This document shows positions 1 through 8,505 of a DNA stretch of 64,000 bases, one piece after another. The stretch covers positions 5,332,001-5,396,000 of the forward strand of contig CP108521.1 in NCBI GenBank assembly GCA_035999765.1. Reading direction: 5' to 3'. The notes below the pieces were generated by a model, which was not told where the DNA came from, searched no databases, and saw nothing but the letters and a program-made list of their open reading frames with translations. Each line of letters opens with the position of its first letter. Within the stretch, counting starts at the first letter, position 1. The position numbers and the translations under genes were made by a program. The DNA comes from Streptomyces sp. NBC_01231. Lineage in GTDB: Bacteria > Actinomycetota > Actinomycetes > Streptomycetales > Streptomycetaceae.

Positions 1-19
1 TTGGCTCGCGACGGCCCGA

Positions 20-502
20 TCAGGTCACGTACCGGCCGTCCCACGGTTCGGCGAATTCGAGGCGGTCGGGGTAGAGCTCGGCCCAGGACTCGCCTTCCGC
101 CTCGCGGATCACCAGGCCGAAACGGACGCCGTCGAGGGTGACCTGGAAGGGGCGGACGGCGATGTGGGTGTAGGAGCGGCGGGGGAGGCTGCGCAGGAGT
201 TTCGCCAGGTGGATCCGGGCGCGGCCGAGGACCGAGTCGTCGCCGGACGGGGCGGCCTGCTGCTCGGCCCAGGTGCCCGCGCACAAGAACTCCGAGTCTC
301 GGTAGTGGCCCTCGGCGTCGAAGGTGTGGAGCACGGTGTAGAGACGCTTCTGCTCTTCCCAGCCCTCGTCCGGACGGAACCCCTCGGGGAAGGCATACGT
401 GATCGACGCCAGGAACTGACCGTCCGCGTAACGGCCGATGCTCTCGGTGTGACTTCTGGGTACGTAGGCGATCGGAATGACCTCGGGAACTGCCATTGCC
501 AT
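20..502 (-). CDS. Hypothetical protein, 160 aa
   Basis: I do not recognise the family. The product is an acidic soluble protein with no signal peptide or membrane segment, rich in aromatic residues, ending in 'EFAEPWDGRYVT'. On the minus strand TATGGT (510-515) lies seven bases before the ATG at 502 and no Shine-Dalgarno is visible, so I chose the ATG at 502 and infer a leaderless transcript. An in-frame ATG at 496 is possible. It lies downstream of metG in the same direction, but a hairpin at 553-583 separates them, so it is probably its own unit. Codon use is typical of the surrounding genes. Confidence 0.7.
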   Translation of the reverse strand: MAMAVPEVIPIAYVPRSHTESIGRYADGQFLASITYAFPEGFRPDEGWEEQKRLYTVLHTFDAEGHYRDSEFLCAGTWAEQQAAPSGDDSVLGRARIHLAKLLRSLPRRSYTHIAVRPFQVTLDGVRFGLVIREAEGESWAELYPDRLEFAEPWDGRYVT

Positions 503-509
503 GGCGGAA

Positions 510-515
510 ACCATA
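510..515 (-). promoter_or_regulatory. Candidate leaderless -10 element
   Basis: TATGGT on the minus strand, seven bases upstream of the ATG at 502. This fits the TANNNT box of Streptomyces leaderless promoters and decides the start. A clear -35 was not found. Confidence 0.4.
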
Positions 516-552
516 CGGTCTGGCGCGGACGTTCCGGCAGGGGGTACGGCCG

Positions 553-583
553 GGGCCCGGGAAGTGGAGTGCTTCCCGGGCCC
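553..583. terminator. Hairpin terminator after metG
   Basis: Perfect 12-bp inverted repeat GGGCCCGGGAAG / CTTCCCGGGCCC around a 7-base loop, 27 bases beyond the metG stop. The + strand side is followed by a pyrimidine-rich tract. It probably ends metG transcription. Confidence 0.7.
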
Positions 584-609
584 TTCGTTCTTCCTGCTGT
601 TCCGGCCGG

Positions 610-2334
610 TTACGCCGGCTCACCGCCGAAACGCTCCTTGTACGCCGCCAGGTCCTCGTCCGTGAGCTTGGCGAAGAGGACCGGCGGAACGGTGAAGGGG
701 GTGCCGACGGGGACGGCGGTCAGGGACTTCGCGTCCGCCTCGGAGACCCAGGTGGCCGTGTCGTCGGGGAGGGCGAAGGCCGAGCGCATCGCCGCCGAGG
801 CCGTCGGGATGAGGGGCTGCGAGACCACCGCGTACAGGTGGATGAGGTTCATCGCCGTACGGAGGGTGAGCGCGGCGGCGTCCTTGTCGGTCTTGATCTC
901 CAGCCAGGGGGCCTTCTCCTCCAGGTAGGAGTTGCCGGCCGACCACAGCGCGCGCAGGGCGGCCGCGGCCTTGCGGAACTGGAGGGCCTCCATGTGCTCC
1001 TCGTACTCGGCGAGAAGCCGTGCGATCTCCTCGCCCAGCTTCGTCTCCGCCTCGCCCGCCGTGCCGCCCGCCGGGACCTCGTCGCCGAAGCGCTTCTTCG
1101 AGAAGGACAGGACGCGGTTGACGAAGTTGCCGAGCGTGTCCGCGAGGTCCTTGTTGACCGTCGCCGTGAAGTGCTCCCAGGTGAACGACGAGTCGTCCGA
1201 CTCGGGGGCGTTGGCGATCAGGAAGTAGCGCCAGTAGTCGGCGGGGAGGATGTCCAGGGCCTGGTCGGTGAAGACACCGCGCTTCTGGGACGTGGAGAAC
1301 TTTCCGCCGTAGTACGTCAGCCAGTTGAAGGCCTTGACGTAGTCGACCTTCTTCCACGGCTCGCGCACGCCGAGCTCCGTGGCCGGGAACATCACCGTGT
1401 GGAACGGGACGTTGTCCTTCGCCATGAACTCCGTGTAGCGGACCGGGTTCTCACCGGAGTCGGCCTCGTACCACCAGGACTTCCAGTCGCGGTTCTCCGG
1501 GTCCTGGTCCGACCACTCCTTCGTCGCGCCGATGTACTCGATCGGGGCGTCGAACCAGACGTAGAAGACCTTGCCCTCCGCCGCCAGCTCCGGCCAGGTG
1601 TCCGCCGGCACCGGGACGCCCCAGTCCAGGTCACGGGTGATCGCGCGGTCGTGCAGACCCTCGTTCAGCCACTTGCGGGCGATGGAGGAGGCCAGCTGCG
1701 GCCACTCCTCCTCGTGGGCCGCGACCCACTCCTCCACCTCGTGCTGGAGCTTCGACTGGAGGAGGAAGAGATGCTTGGTCTCGCGGACCTCCAGCTCCGT
1801 GGAGCCGGAGATGGCGCTGCGCGGGTTGATCAGGTCCGTCGGGTCCAGGACCCGGGTGCAGTTCTCGCACTGGTCGCCGCGGGCCTTGTCGTAGCCGCAG
1901 TGGGGGCAGGTGCCCTCGACATAGCGGTCCGGGAGGAAACGGCCGTCGGCCGGGCTGTACACCTGGCGGATGGCGCGCTCTTCGATGAAGCCGTTCTCGT
2001 TCAGCCTGCGGGCGAAGTGCTGGGTGATCTCGACGTTCTGCGGGCTGGAACTCCGGCCGAAGTAGTCGAAGGCGAGCGCGAAGCCGTCGTAGACCGCCTT
2101 CTGCGCGTCGTGGGCCTGCGCGCAGAACTCCGCCACGGGGAGGCCCTGCTCCTTCGCCGCCAGCTCGGCGGGGGTGCCGTGCTCGTCGGTCGCGCAGATG
2201 TACAGGACGTCGTGGCCGCGCCGGCGGAGGTACCGGGAGTACACGTCCGCAGGGAGCATGGACCCCACCATGTTGCCCAGGTGCTTGATTCCGTTGATGT
2301 ACGGAAGGGCGCTGGTGATGAGGTGTCGAGCCAT
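610..2334 (-). CDS. metG: Methionyl-tRNA synthetase
   Basis: Class I aminoacyl-tRNA synthetase charging tRNA-Met in the cytoplasm. The 574-residue product opens with the Rossmann fold; the HIGH-type signature is HLGN (18-21). The zinc knuckle is CPHC (143-146) and CENC (156-159). The KMSKS-loop equivalent is KFSTS (345-349), a relaxed variant. The C-terminal half is the helical anticodon-binding region. There is no C-terminal EMAP/Trbp111-type extension, and length fits a monomeric MetRS. The start at 2334 ([12 protein letters not shown]) is chosen because the upstream in-frame extension to 2388 is not MetRS-like. It stands alone between two hairpin/intergenic stretches. Function is near certain from motifs and full-length collinearity. 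Confidence 0.97.
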   Translation of the reverse strand: MARHLITSALPYINGIKHLGNMVGSMLPADVYSRYLRRRGHDVLYICATDEHGTPAELAAKEQGLPVAEFCAQAHDAQKAVYDGFALAFDYFGRSSSPQNVEITQHFARRLNENGFIEERAIRQVYSPADGRFLPDRYVEGTCPHCGYDKARGDQCENCTRVLDPTDLINPRSAISGSTELEVRETKHLFLLQSKLQHEVEEWVAAHEEEWPQLASSIARKWLNEGLHDRAITRDLDWGVPVPADTWPELAAEGKVFYVWFDAPIEYIGATKEWSDQDPENRDWKSWWYEADSGENPVRYTEFMAKDNVPFHTVMFPATELGVREPWKKVDYVKAFNWLTYYGGKFSTSQKRGVFTDQALDILPADYWRYFLIANAPESDDSSFTWEHFTATVNKDLADTLGNFVNRVLSFSKKRFGDEVPAGGTAGEAETKLGEEIARLLAEYEEHMEALQFRKAAAALRALWSAGNSYLEEKAPWLEIKTDKDAAALTLRTAMNLIHLYAVVSQPLIPTASAAMRSAFALPDDTATWVSEADAKSLTAVPVGTPFTVPPVLFAKLTDEDLAAYKERFGGEPA

Positions 2335-2463
2335 CGGAGGCTGCTCCCAGGTCGGTCGTCTTACGAACCTTGAAATCGTAGCCGACATGGGTGGGCCGCC
2401 CGCCTCCCGTTTTACGGGGTGGGAAGGGGGCGGCCGCTCGTCGTGCGACGGGGTGGTGCCGGG

Positions 2464-4203
2464 TTACGGGCGCCAGGTCGCCAGTACGCCCTCGTAGAGC
2501 TCGGCGTCCGTGAGCTCGCGGGGGGTCGGGCCGGCGTGGAAGAAGGACGTGTTGTCGGTCTTCAGTTTCCGGAGGTAGTCGAACGCCTTGTTGTCGTGCT
2601 CACCGAACGCGACGAAGGAGAAGAAGACGGAGGGGTGGTTCGCCGCCGCGTCCGTGAGGGACTGGGTGGCGGGGGTCTTCGCGTCCGGGGCGCCGTCCGT
2701 CTGGAAGACGACCAGGGCGGGGGTGCCGGGGGCTTCCTTGTCGTGGTGGGCGAGGACGTCCGCGACCGCCACGTGGTAGCTGGTACGGCCCATGCGGCCG
2801 AGGCCCGCGTGCAGCTCGTCGATCTTGTTGTCGTGGTCGGTGAGGGTCAGCTCGCCGGTGCCGTCCACCTCCGTGGAGAAGAACGTGACGTGGACCTTGG
2901 CGTCCGGGGCCGCGGGGTCGAGGTGGGCGGCGAGGGCGAGGGTCTGCTCGGCGAGGGCCTGGGCGGAGCCGTCCTTGTAGTACGCGCGCATGGACGCGGA
3001 GCGGTCGAGGACGAGGTAGACCTTCGCGGTGGTGCCGGTGAGGTTCTTGGCGTCGAGGGCGGTGGCGGCGGCGGTGTAGGCGGTGCGGAGGGTCACGGGG
3101 ACGGGGGGTGCGGCCTGGGGGGCGTCCTTGTCGTCCTTGCCGTTCCCGGCCTTGCCCTTGCTGTTCCCGGTGTCGGTGTCGGTGTCGGCGGCCGCGGGTT
3201 CGAGGGTCGGTGCCGATGCCGGTGCCGGTTCAGGGGTCGGTTCCGGGGTGGCCTCGGCCGTCGGTTCCGGCTCCGGCGTCGGTTCGATCACCGGGTCGGG
3301 CTCGGGGGTGACCTCGGCGGTGGCCTTCGGCTTGGCGGCCGCCTTCGACTCAGCCTTCGGCTTGGCGGCCGGCTTCGGTTCCGGGGCGGCCTCCGCGCTC
3401 GAGTCCTGCTTCTGCTTCGGCTTCGGCTTCGTCTTCGGCTTTTCGGTGGCCGACGGCTCGACGGCAGTCTTCGCCACTGCCTTCGGCTCGGGCTGGGGCT
3501 CCGGCTCGTTCTCGGGCTCGGGAGTGGCTTCGGCGGTGGCCTTCGGCTTGGCGACCGGCTTCGGCTCAGCCTTCGGCTTGGCGACCGGCTCGGCCTTGGC
3601 GGCCGGCTTCGACTCAGCCTCGGCCTTGGCGACCGGCTCGGCCTTCGGTTCGGCCTTCGGCTCAGCCTTGGCGACCGGCTCAGCCGCCGGTGCTTCCTCG
3701 ACGGGCTTCGGCTCCGGCTCCGTCTCGGCAGCAGGCTTCACCGCCGGCTCTTCCGCGCCCGGCTTCTCGACCGGCGCCTTCTCGACCACCGGCTCCTCGA
3801 CCGGCGCCTTCTCGGCTGCCGACCCCTCCGCCGGGTCCGCCGGGTCCGTCGAAGAGCTCTGCTTCGGGACTGCGACCTTGTCGAAGGCGGCGGAGACCAG
3901 GTCGTGCTCTTCCTGCGCGGTGAGCGGGGACGTGCGGGGCACCTGCGCCGGCTCAGGCGCTGCTGCTCGTTCCGGTGCCGCCGCCGGCGTAGTCGTGGCC
4001 GCGGTCGGCCGCGGCTCGGGGGTCGGCTCGGTCGCCGGGGACGGTACCTTCGGTGCCGTCTCCTCCGAAGGAGTCCGGTCAGCTTCCGGTGCGGAAATCT
4101 GCTCGGCTTCCTGCGAAGGAGTCCGTTCCGCACCCTCTGCATCGGCGGTACGCCCCTTGCGTGACCTGCCCAACGCATTCCGCAGGAGAGTGAGAATGCC
4201 CAT
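2464..4203 (-). CDS. TerF-like VWA protein with long KPEA-rich linker
   Basis: 579 residues. Residues about 20-380 are low complexity, made of Lys, Pro, Glu and Ala with recurring 'KPKAE' and 'AEPVAKAE' words. From about 390 a von Willebrand factor A domain begins; its metal-ion adhesion motif DRSAS starts at D400 and is followed by the TDGAPD segment. VWA domains of this TerF-like type occur with TerD/TerB proteins in tellurite-associated stress systems and usually mediate metal-dependent protein contacts. Here no ter operon is adjacent, but TerB and TerD-domain genes are elsewhere in the window. There is no signal peptide, so it is probably cytoplasmic. The linker may tether it to nucleic acid or membrane, which is inference. 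It is divergent from phoX. Confidence 0.85.
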   Translation of the reverse strand: MGILTLLRNALGRSRKGRTADAEGAERTPSQEAEQISAPEADRTPSEETAPKVPSPATEPTPEPRPTAATTTPAAAPERAAAPEPAQVPRTSPLTAQEEHDLVSAAFDKVAVPKQSSSTDPADPAEGSAAEKAPVEEPVVEKAPVEKPGAEEPAVKPAAETEPEPKPVEEAPAAEPVAKAEPKAEPKAEPVAKAEAESKPAAKAEPVAKPKAEPKPVAKPKATAEATPEPENEPEPQPEPKAVAKTAVEPSATEKPKTKPKPKQKQDSSAEAAPEPKPAAKPKAESKAAAKPKATAEVTPEPDPVIEPTPEPEPTAEATPEPTPEPAPASAPTLEPAAADTDTDTGNSKGKAGNGKDDKDAPQAAPPVPVTLRTAYTAAATALDAKNLTGTTAKVYLVLDRSASMRAYYKDGSAQALAEQTLALAAHLDPAAPDAKVHVTFFSTEVDGTGELTLTDHDNKIDELHAGLGRMGRTSYHVAVADVLAHHDKEAPGTPALVVFQTDGAPDAKTPATQSLTDAAANHPSVFFSFVAFGEHDNKAFDYLRKLKTDNTSFFHAGPTPRELTDAELYEGVLATWRP

Positions 4204-4354
4204 GTGCGCAACCCTTCGCGTGAGTTGAAGCCGTCAATCCCTGGCCAGGACGGACACGTAAGGTTAGCGGCCCCTGCGGGCATCTTAGGCAGGGGCAGCC
4301 CACACGGTGACCCCGGCGTCAAGGCTCACATTCAGTCACCGACAACCGCCCTAC

Positions 4355-4387
4355 AGCCACCCCGGGTTCACCCGTAGTTCATCGGCA
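4355..4387 (+). promoter_or_regulatory. PHO box (PhoP operator) upstream of phoX
   Basis: Direct repeat units of 11 bases in tandem: GTTCACCCGTA (4366-4376) and GTTCATCGGCA (4377-4387), preceded by a weaker unit AGCCACCCCGG (4355-4365). This matches the known Streptomyces PhoP direct-repeat unit GTTCACC plus four bases. A possible -10, TACTTT, lies at 4415-4420, placing the box at the -35 region as expected for PhoP activation. Confidence 0.85.
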
Positions 4388-4460
4388 CGCCCCGCTCCCG
4401 CACGGACGCCCCCCTACTTTTCGTAACGCCGGATTCAAGGGGAAGCAAGGGGAGAGCAAA

Positions 4461-6557
4461 GTGCGTACGCAGTTGCCGCTGATCACGAACTCCACGTCGT
4501 CCGATGCGCATCCTGGCGGGCGGTCCGCCCTGACGTGCCGTTTTCGGTGTGGTGACGCCTGTTTCCACCCGGCGCCGAACACCTCCGCCAATCCGTACGT
4601 GGGCGACGTCATCGCCGGGGCGCTGAGCCGTCGCTCGATGATGCGGGCCGCCGCTGTCGTCACCGTGGCCGGTGCCGCGGGGGCCGCTCTCGCCTCGCCG
4701 GTCGCCGCGGCCGAAGGCGGCAGCGGCGCCGGCGACAGCGGCAGCGGTCGTACTGGCTCCAGGCCCGGCGTCTCCAAGGGCGCGCGTGGGCTGCGGTTCA
4801 CCGCCGTCGCGCCGAACACCGACGATGTCGTGACCATCCCGGACGGCTACCGGCAGAACGTGGTCATCCGCTGGGGCGAGCCCATCCTGCGCGGTGCGCC
4901 CGCCTTCGACCCCCAGAAGCAGACCGCCGCGGCCCAGGCCGGTCAGTTCGGGTACAACAACGACTTCCTCGCGCTGCTGCCGCTGCCCGGTGAGCGTGGC
5001 CGGCAGGTACTCGTCGCCAACCACGAGTACACCGACGAGGTGCTCATGTTCCGCGGGTACGACGCCGCCGCCCCGACCCGCGAGCAGGTCGAGATCGCCT
5101 GGGCGGCTCATGGGCTGTCCGCCGTCGTCGTCGAGGGGGACCGCAAGAGCGGGAGGCTCACCCCCGTGCCCCGGCACCCCCTCAACCGGCGCGTCACCGC
5201 GACCACCGAGTTCCGGCTCACCGGGCCCGCCGCCGGGTCGGCGCTGCTCAGGACGTCCGCCGACCCGACCGGCCGCAAGGTCCTCGGCACCCTCAACAAC
5301 TGCTCCGGCGGGACCACCCCGTGGGGTACGACCCTGCACGGCGAGGAGAACTTCAACCAGTACTTCGCCAACGCGAGCCGGGACACGGACAAGCGCTACG
5401 GCATCGGTACGGGTGCGAGTGAGCGCAAGTGGGAGCGGTTCGACAAGCGGTTCGACATCGCCCAGGAGCCGAACGAGGCGCACCGCTTCGGGTACGTCGT
5501 CGAACTCGACCCGTACGACCCGCACTCCACGCCCCGCAAGCACACCGCGCTCGGCCGGTTCAAGCACGAGGGCGCGACCGTGCGGCTCACGAAGGACGGG
5601 CGTCCGGTCGTCTACACCGGTGACGACGAGCGGTTCGACTACTTCTACAAGTTCGTCGGCGGCAAGCGGATGAAGCACGGGACCTCCCGTGCCGTGCGCG
5701 AGCACAATCTGTCACTGCTCGACGAGGGCACGCTGTACGTCGCCCGGCTCACCGGCGACTCCCCCGCCATCGAGATCGACGGGAGCGGCAAGCTGCCCGC
5801 CGACGGGGAGTTCGACGGCGGCGGCGAGTGGATCCCGCTGGCCACCGCGACCGCCAAGGGTGCCGTGTCGCACGTCGAGGGCATGACCGCGGACGAGGTC
5901 TTCGTCTTCACCCGGCTCGCCGGTGACAAGGTCGGCGCGACCAAGATGGACCGGCCCGAGGACATCGAGCCGAACCCGCACACCGGCAAGGTGTACGTCG
6001 CCCTCACCAACAACACCAACCGCGGTGTCGGTACGAACGCCCCGGCCGACGAGGCGAACCCGCGCAACGCCAACAAGCACGGGCACATCCTGGAGCTCAC
6101 CGAGCGCTGGAACCGGGCCGACAGCACCCGGTTCGCCTGGACGCTGTTCCTGGTGGCGGGCGACCCGAAGGACCCGGCGACCTACTTCGCCGGGTTCCCG
6201 AAGGACAAGGTCAGTCCGATCTCCTGCCCGGACAACGTGGCCTTCGACCCGCACGGCAACCTGTGGATCTCCACGGACGGCGCCCAGCTCGGCTCCCACG
6301 ACGGCCTCTTCGGTGTCGCCACGAAGGGAGAGCGGCGCGGTGAGCTCAAGCAGTTCCTGACCATGCCGATCGGCGCCGAGACCTGCGGTCCGATCGTCCG
6401 GGACCGGCGGGTGCTCGTGTCCGTGCAGCACCCGGGCGAGATCAGCGGCGCCACCGTGGAGAAGCCCGCCAGCGCCTGGCCCGACGGTCCCGGCAAGATC
6501 GTCCGCCCGGCGGTGGTGGCCGTGTGGCGTGCGGACGGTGACGACATCGGCGTGTAG
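4461..6557 (+). CDS. phoX: PhoX-family alkaline phosphatase, Tat-exported
   Basis: 698 residues of the PhoX (DUF839) family: secreted calcium/iron-dependent phosphatases that release phosphate from organic esters outside the cell. Start GTG 4461 follows an AAGGGGAGAG ribosome site. About 55 residues precede a twin-arginine signal, SRRSMM at 56-61, then a hydrophobic Ala-rich stretch ending near 85; this long n-region is usual for actinobacterial PhoX. Family segments include 'CSGGTTPWGTTLHGEEN' near residue 280 and 'RPEDIEPNPHTGKVYV' near 500. The PHO box upstream says it is induced by phosphate starvation through PhoP. A hairpin at 6567-6597 ends it against the convergent gene. Identity is strong; substrate range is not shown by sequence. 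Confidence 0.93.
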   Translation: MRTQLPLITNSTSSDAHPGGRSALTCRFRCGDACFHPAPNTSANPYVGDVIAGALSRRSMMRAAAVVTVAGAAGAALASPVAAAEGGSGAGDSGSGRTGSRPGVSKGARGLRFTAVAPNTDDVVTIPDGYRQNVVIRWGEPILRGAPAFDPQKQTAAAQAGQFGYNNDFLALLPLPGERGRQVLVANHEYTDEVLMFRGYDAAAPTREQVEIAWAAHGLSAVVVEGDRKSGRLTPVPRHPLNRRVTATTEFRLTGPAAGSALLRTSADPTGRKVLGTLNNCSGGTTPWGTTLHGEENFNQYFANASRDTDKRYGIGTGASERKWERFDKRFDIAQEPNEAHRFGYVVELDPYDPHSTPRKHTALGRFKHEGATVRLTKDGRPVVYTGDDERFDYFYKFVGGKRMKHGTSRAVREHNLSLLDEGTLYVARLTGDSPAIEIDGSGKLPADGEFDGGGEWIPLATATAKGAVSHVEGMTADEVFVFTRLAGDKVGATKMDRPEDIEPNPHTGKVYVALTNNTNRGVGTNAPADEANPRNANKHGHILELTERWNRADSTRFAWTLFLVAGDPKDPATYFAGFPKDKVSPISCPDNVAFDPHGNLWISTDGAQLGSHDGLFGVATKGERRGELKQFLTMPIGAETCGPIVRDRRVLVSVQHPGEISGATVEKPASAWPDGPGKIVRPAVVAVWRADGDDIGV

Positions 6558-6566
6558 GGGGACGAG

Positions 6567-6597
6567 GGGGGCGGTGCCCGTTCTCGGGGCCGCCCCC
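6567..6597. terminator. Hairpin between convergent genes
   Basis: GGGGGCGG (6567-6574) pairs with CCGCCCCC (6590-6597), and an inner GCCCG/CGGG stem extends it around a TTCT loop. It lies between the phoX stop and the stop of the convergent gene, so it can serve both. Confidence 0.6.
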
Positions 6598-6603
6598 GCC
6601 GTC

Positions 6604-7560
6604 TCATGGCCGCCCGTGCAGCGTGACCTCGACGATCAGGGCCCGGTGGTCCGTGTCGGCCAGGGCGAGGAAGCGGGCGTCGCGTGCGGAGAAGTCCTCG
6701 GACACGAGGACGTGGTCGATCTGCGCGCCGAGCCTGGGCGCGGTGCGGGCCGGCCAGGTGGGGGTGCGGTCGGCTCCGGCGAGGCGGGCGGTGTCACCCA
6801 GGCCGGTGTCGAGGAGGCGTCGGAAGGCCGCGTGGTCCTGGGAGGCGTTGAAGTCGCCGGCCAGGACGGTCGGGGTGTCCGCGCGGTCGGCGGCGAACTC
6901 GCGCAGGGCGCCCAGCTCCCGCCGCCAGACGTCGAGCTGGCCGGGCAGCGGGGGCATGGGGTGCGCGAGTTGCAGCCGTACGGGGTGCCCGTCCACGTCG
7001 GCGAGGGCCCCGGGCATGCCCATGGTGCCGGGCACGCCGTCGGTGCCCTTCAGGGGGAAGCGGCTGAGGATGACGGAGCCCTTCGACCCGCCCGCCGCCA
7101 CGGCCCGCCGGTACGGGTAGGCGGTGCCGAGATCCCGCTTCAGCGTGGCGTCGCAGGTGTACTCGCACTCCTCCACGAACACGACGTCGGGTCGCTCGCG
7201 GCGGACGGCGGTGACGAGGGGGGTGGCGGCCCGCCCGAACTCGACGTTCGAGGTGAGCACGCGGAGCGTGGCGAGCGGCGGCCCGCCGGGTTCGGCGGTC
7301 TTGCCGTACGGCTCGATGAACCAGGCCAGCGCTCCGAGGACCACGAGCGCCCACACCACTCCGGTCCACCACCGGGCGAGCAGCGCGAGGGCCAGACCCA
7401 GTCCGGCGGGCGCGAGCAGCCAGGGGAGGAAGGCGAGGAGCTGCGGGACGGGGGTGATGGCGTCGGTGTCGGCGGCCCGGCATCCGACGACCACGCTGAC
7501 TCCGGCGAACAGCAGTGCCGCGGTCCAGCTGCCGCCTCGCCGTCCCCGCTGGTTGTCCAT
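6604..7560 (-). CDS. Endonuclease/exonuclease/phosphatase-fold membrane protein
   Basis: 318 residues. The N-terminus carries three hydrophobic segments (about residues 13-26, 38-60 and 65-85). An EEP-superfamily domain follows from about 95. Family landmarks are the 'LTSNVEF' strand, 'FVEECEYTC' with a metal-binding Glu, 'LAGDFNAS' (catalytic Asp and Asn) and 'DTDHRALIVEV' (the Asp-His pair near the C-terminus). EEP domains hydrolyse phosphodiesters in nucleic acids or lipids; the membrane-anchored, probably outward-facing arrangement is common in Streptomyces, and the substrate is unknown. It is followed downstream on the same strand by nothing until the phoX hairpin. The upstream alpha/beta hydrolase is 11 bases away, so the two are probably co-transcribed. 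Confidence 0.85.
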   Translation of the reverse strand: MDNQRGRRGGSWTAALLFAGVSVVVGCRAADTDAITPVPQLLAFLPWLLAPAGLGLALALLARWWTGVVWALVVLGALAWFIEPYGKTAEPGGPPLATLRVLTSNVEFGRAATPLVTAVRRERPDVVFVEECEYTCDATLKRDLGTAYPYRRAVAAGGSKGSVILSRFPLKGTDGVPGTMGMPGALADVDGHPVRLQLAHPMPPLPGQLDVWRRELGALREFAADRADTPTVLAGDFNASQDHAAFRRLLDTGLGDTARLAGADRTPTWPARTAPRLGAQIDHVLVSEDFSARDARFLALADTDHRALIVEVTLHGRP

Positions 7561-7570
7561 CGCCCTGAGG

Positions 7571-8365
7571 CTACGAGGTGGCGTCCACCCGCGCCAGGAA
7601 CTCCCCCAGCGCCTTGTTGAACTCCGCGGGCCGCTCCAGGTTCGGCAGGTGGGCGGCGCCCTCGATGATCCGGAGCGTGGAGTGGGGGAGGGCCGCGTGC
7701 ATGTCCTGGGCGTCGGAGACCGGGGTGTAGAGGTCGTCGGCGCCCACGACGACCAGCGCGGGGACGGTGACCCGAGTCAGCAGGGCGCGGTGGTCGGCGC
7801 GTCCGGCGCGGGCGCGCAGGGCAGCGGCGGCGCCGTGTGGGGGCGCGGACGTCATCATGCGGTGGACGTGGGCCTTGACCTCGGCGTCGGCGTACGGGGC
7901 GACCATCTTGTCCAGGACCTCGTCGGCGTATCCCCGCATGCCCTCCTCGAGGAGACGGTCCGCCATCGCGTCGCGGGCCCGTTTGCCGTCCGGGGTCTCC
8001 GCCGCCGGGAAGGTGTCCGCGAGGACCAGGCCGCGGACCCGGTCGCCGAACCGGCGGTAGCCGTCCATGGCGATCTGGCCGCCCATGGAGAGCCCGGCGA
8101 GGACGAAGGTCTCCACCTTGAGGTCGTCCAGCAGTTCCTCGATGTCCTGGGCGAACCGCGTGAAGCGGGTGACGGCGGGGGTGTGCGGGGAGGCGCCGTA
8201 GCCGCGCAGGTCGGGGGCGATCACCCGGCGGGTGGTGGAGAACTCCGCGATCTGCGGGGCCCACATCGTGTGGTCGAAGGGATGACCGTGGACCAGAACC
8301 AGGGGTACCCGGGAGGTGTCGGTGCCTTTGTCGGCGTATGCGAGGAACTCCTGGAAAGGGGCCAT
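7571..8365 (-). CDS. Alpha/beta hydrolase
   Basis: 264 residues of the alpha/beta hydrolase superfamily. 'LVHGHPFDHTMW' carries the oxyanion-hole HG, the nucleophile elbow is GLSMGG, and the late His lies in 'GAAHLPNLERP', with an Asp in 'GADDLYTPV' completing the triad. The start at 8365 (MAPFQEFLAY) is where homology begins; the longer in-frame start at 8455 would run through the upstream repeat array. It is similar to 3-oxoadipate enol-lactonase and esterase-type proteins, but the exact substrate cannot be assigned. It is transcribed divergently from the MocR regulator, which suggests that regulator may control it. It lies 11 bases upstream of the EEP-domain gene. Confidence 0.85.
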   Translation of the reverse strand: MAPFQEFLAYADKGTDTSRVPLVLVHGHPFDHTMWAPQIAEFSTTRRVIAPDLRGYGASPHTPAVTRFTRFAQDIEELLDDLKVETFVLAGLSMGGQIAMDGYRRFGDRVRGLVLADTFPAAETPDGKRARDAMADRLLEEGMRGYADEVLDKMVAPYADAEVKAHVHRMMTSAPPHGAAAALRARAGRADHRALLTRVTVPALVVVGADDLYTPVSDAQDMHAALPHSTLRIIEGAAHLPNLERPAEFNKALGEFLARVDATS

Positions 8366-8392
8366 GTGAGCGACCTTAGAACGCGCCAACTC

Positions 8393-8426
8393 CTCGGTGC
8401 AATAAGATCTTTGCTCTCGGTGCAAT
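8393..8426. promoter_or_regulatory. Direct-repeat operator candidate for the MocR regulator
   Basis: CTCGGTGCAAT occurs twice, at 8393-8403 and 8416-8426, 23 bases apart (about two helical turns), in the region between the divergent hydrolase and MocR genes. Spaced direct repeats are the known binding mode of MocR/PdxR-type regulators. Confidence 0.6.
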
Positions 8427-8431
8427 CCGCG

Positions 8432-8496
8432 GGGCAGCTCAACTGGGCAGCTCAACCGGACTGCTCAACCGGGCAGCTCAACGGGACGGCTCTACG
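8432..8496 (+). repeat. Five 13-bp tandem repeats
   Basis: Units such as GGGCAGCTCAACC are repeated five times without gaps (8432-8444, 8445-8457, 8458-8470, 8471-8483, 8484-8496), with drift in the outer units. The array ends ten bases before the GTG start of the MocR gene, so it lies in its leader or promoter. Confidence 0.85.
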
Positions 8497-8505
8497 GGGG
8501 ACTTC

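Noticed and set aside
496..2373. Long plus-strand open frame opposite metG
   Set aside because: Shadow of third-position GC in metG; no ribosome site or recognisable domain.
2419..4164. Long plus-strand frames opposite the VWA protein, rich in Gly/Leu/Arg
   Set aside because: Arise from the repeated KPEA codons of the real gene; no domain content.
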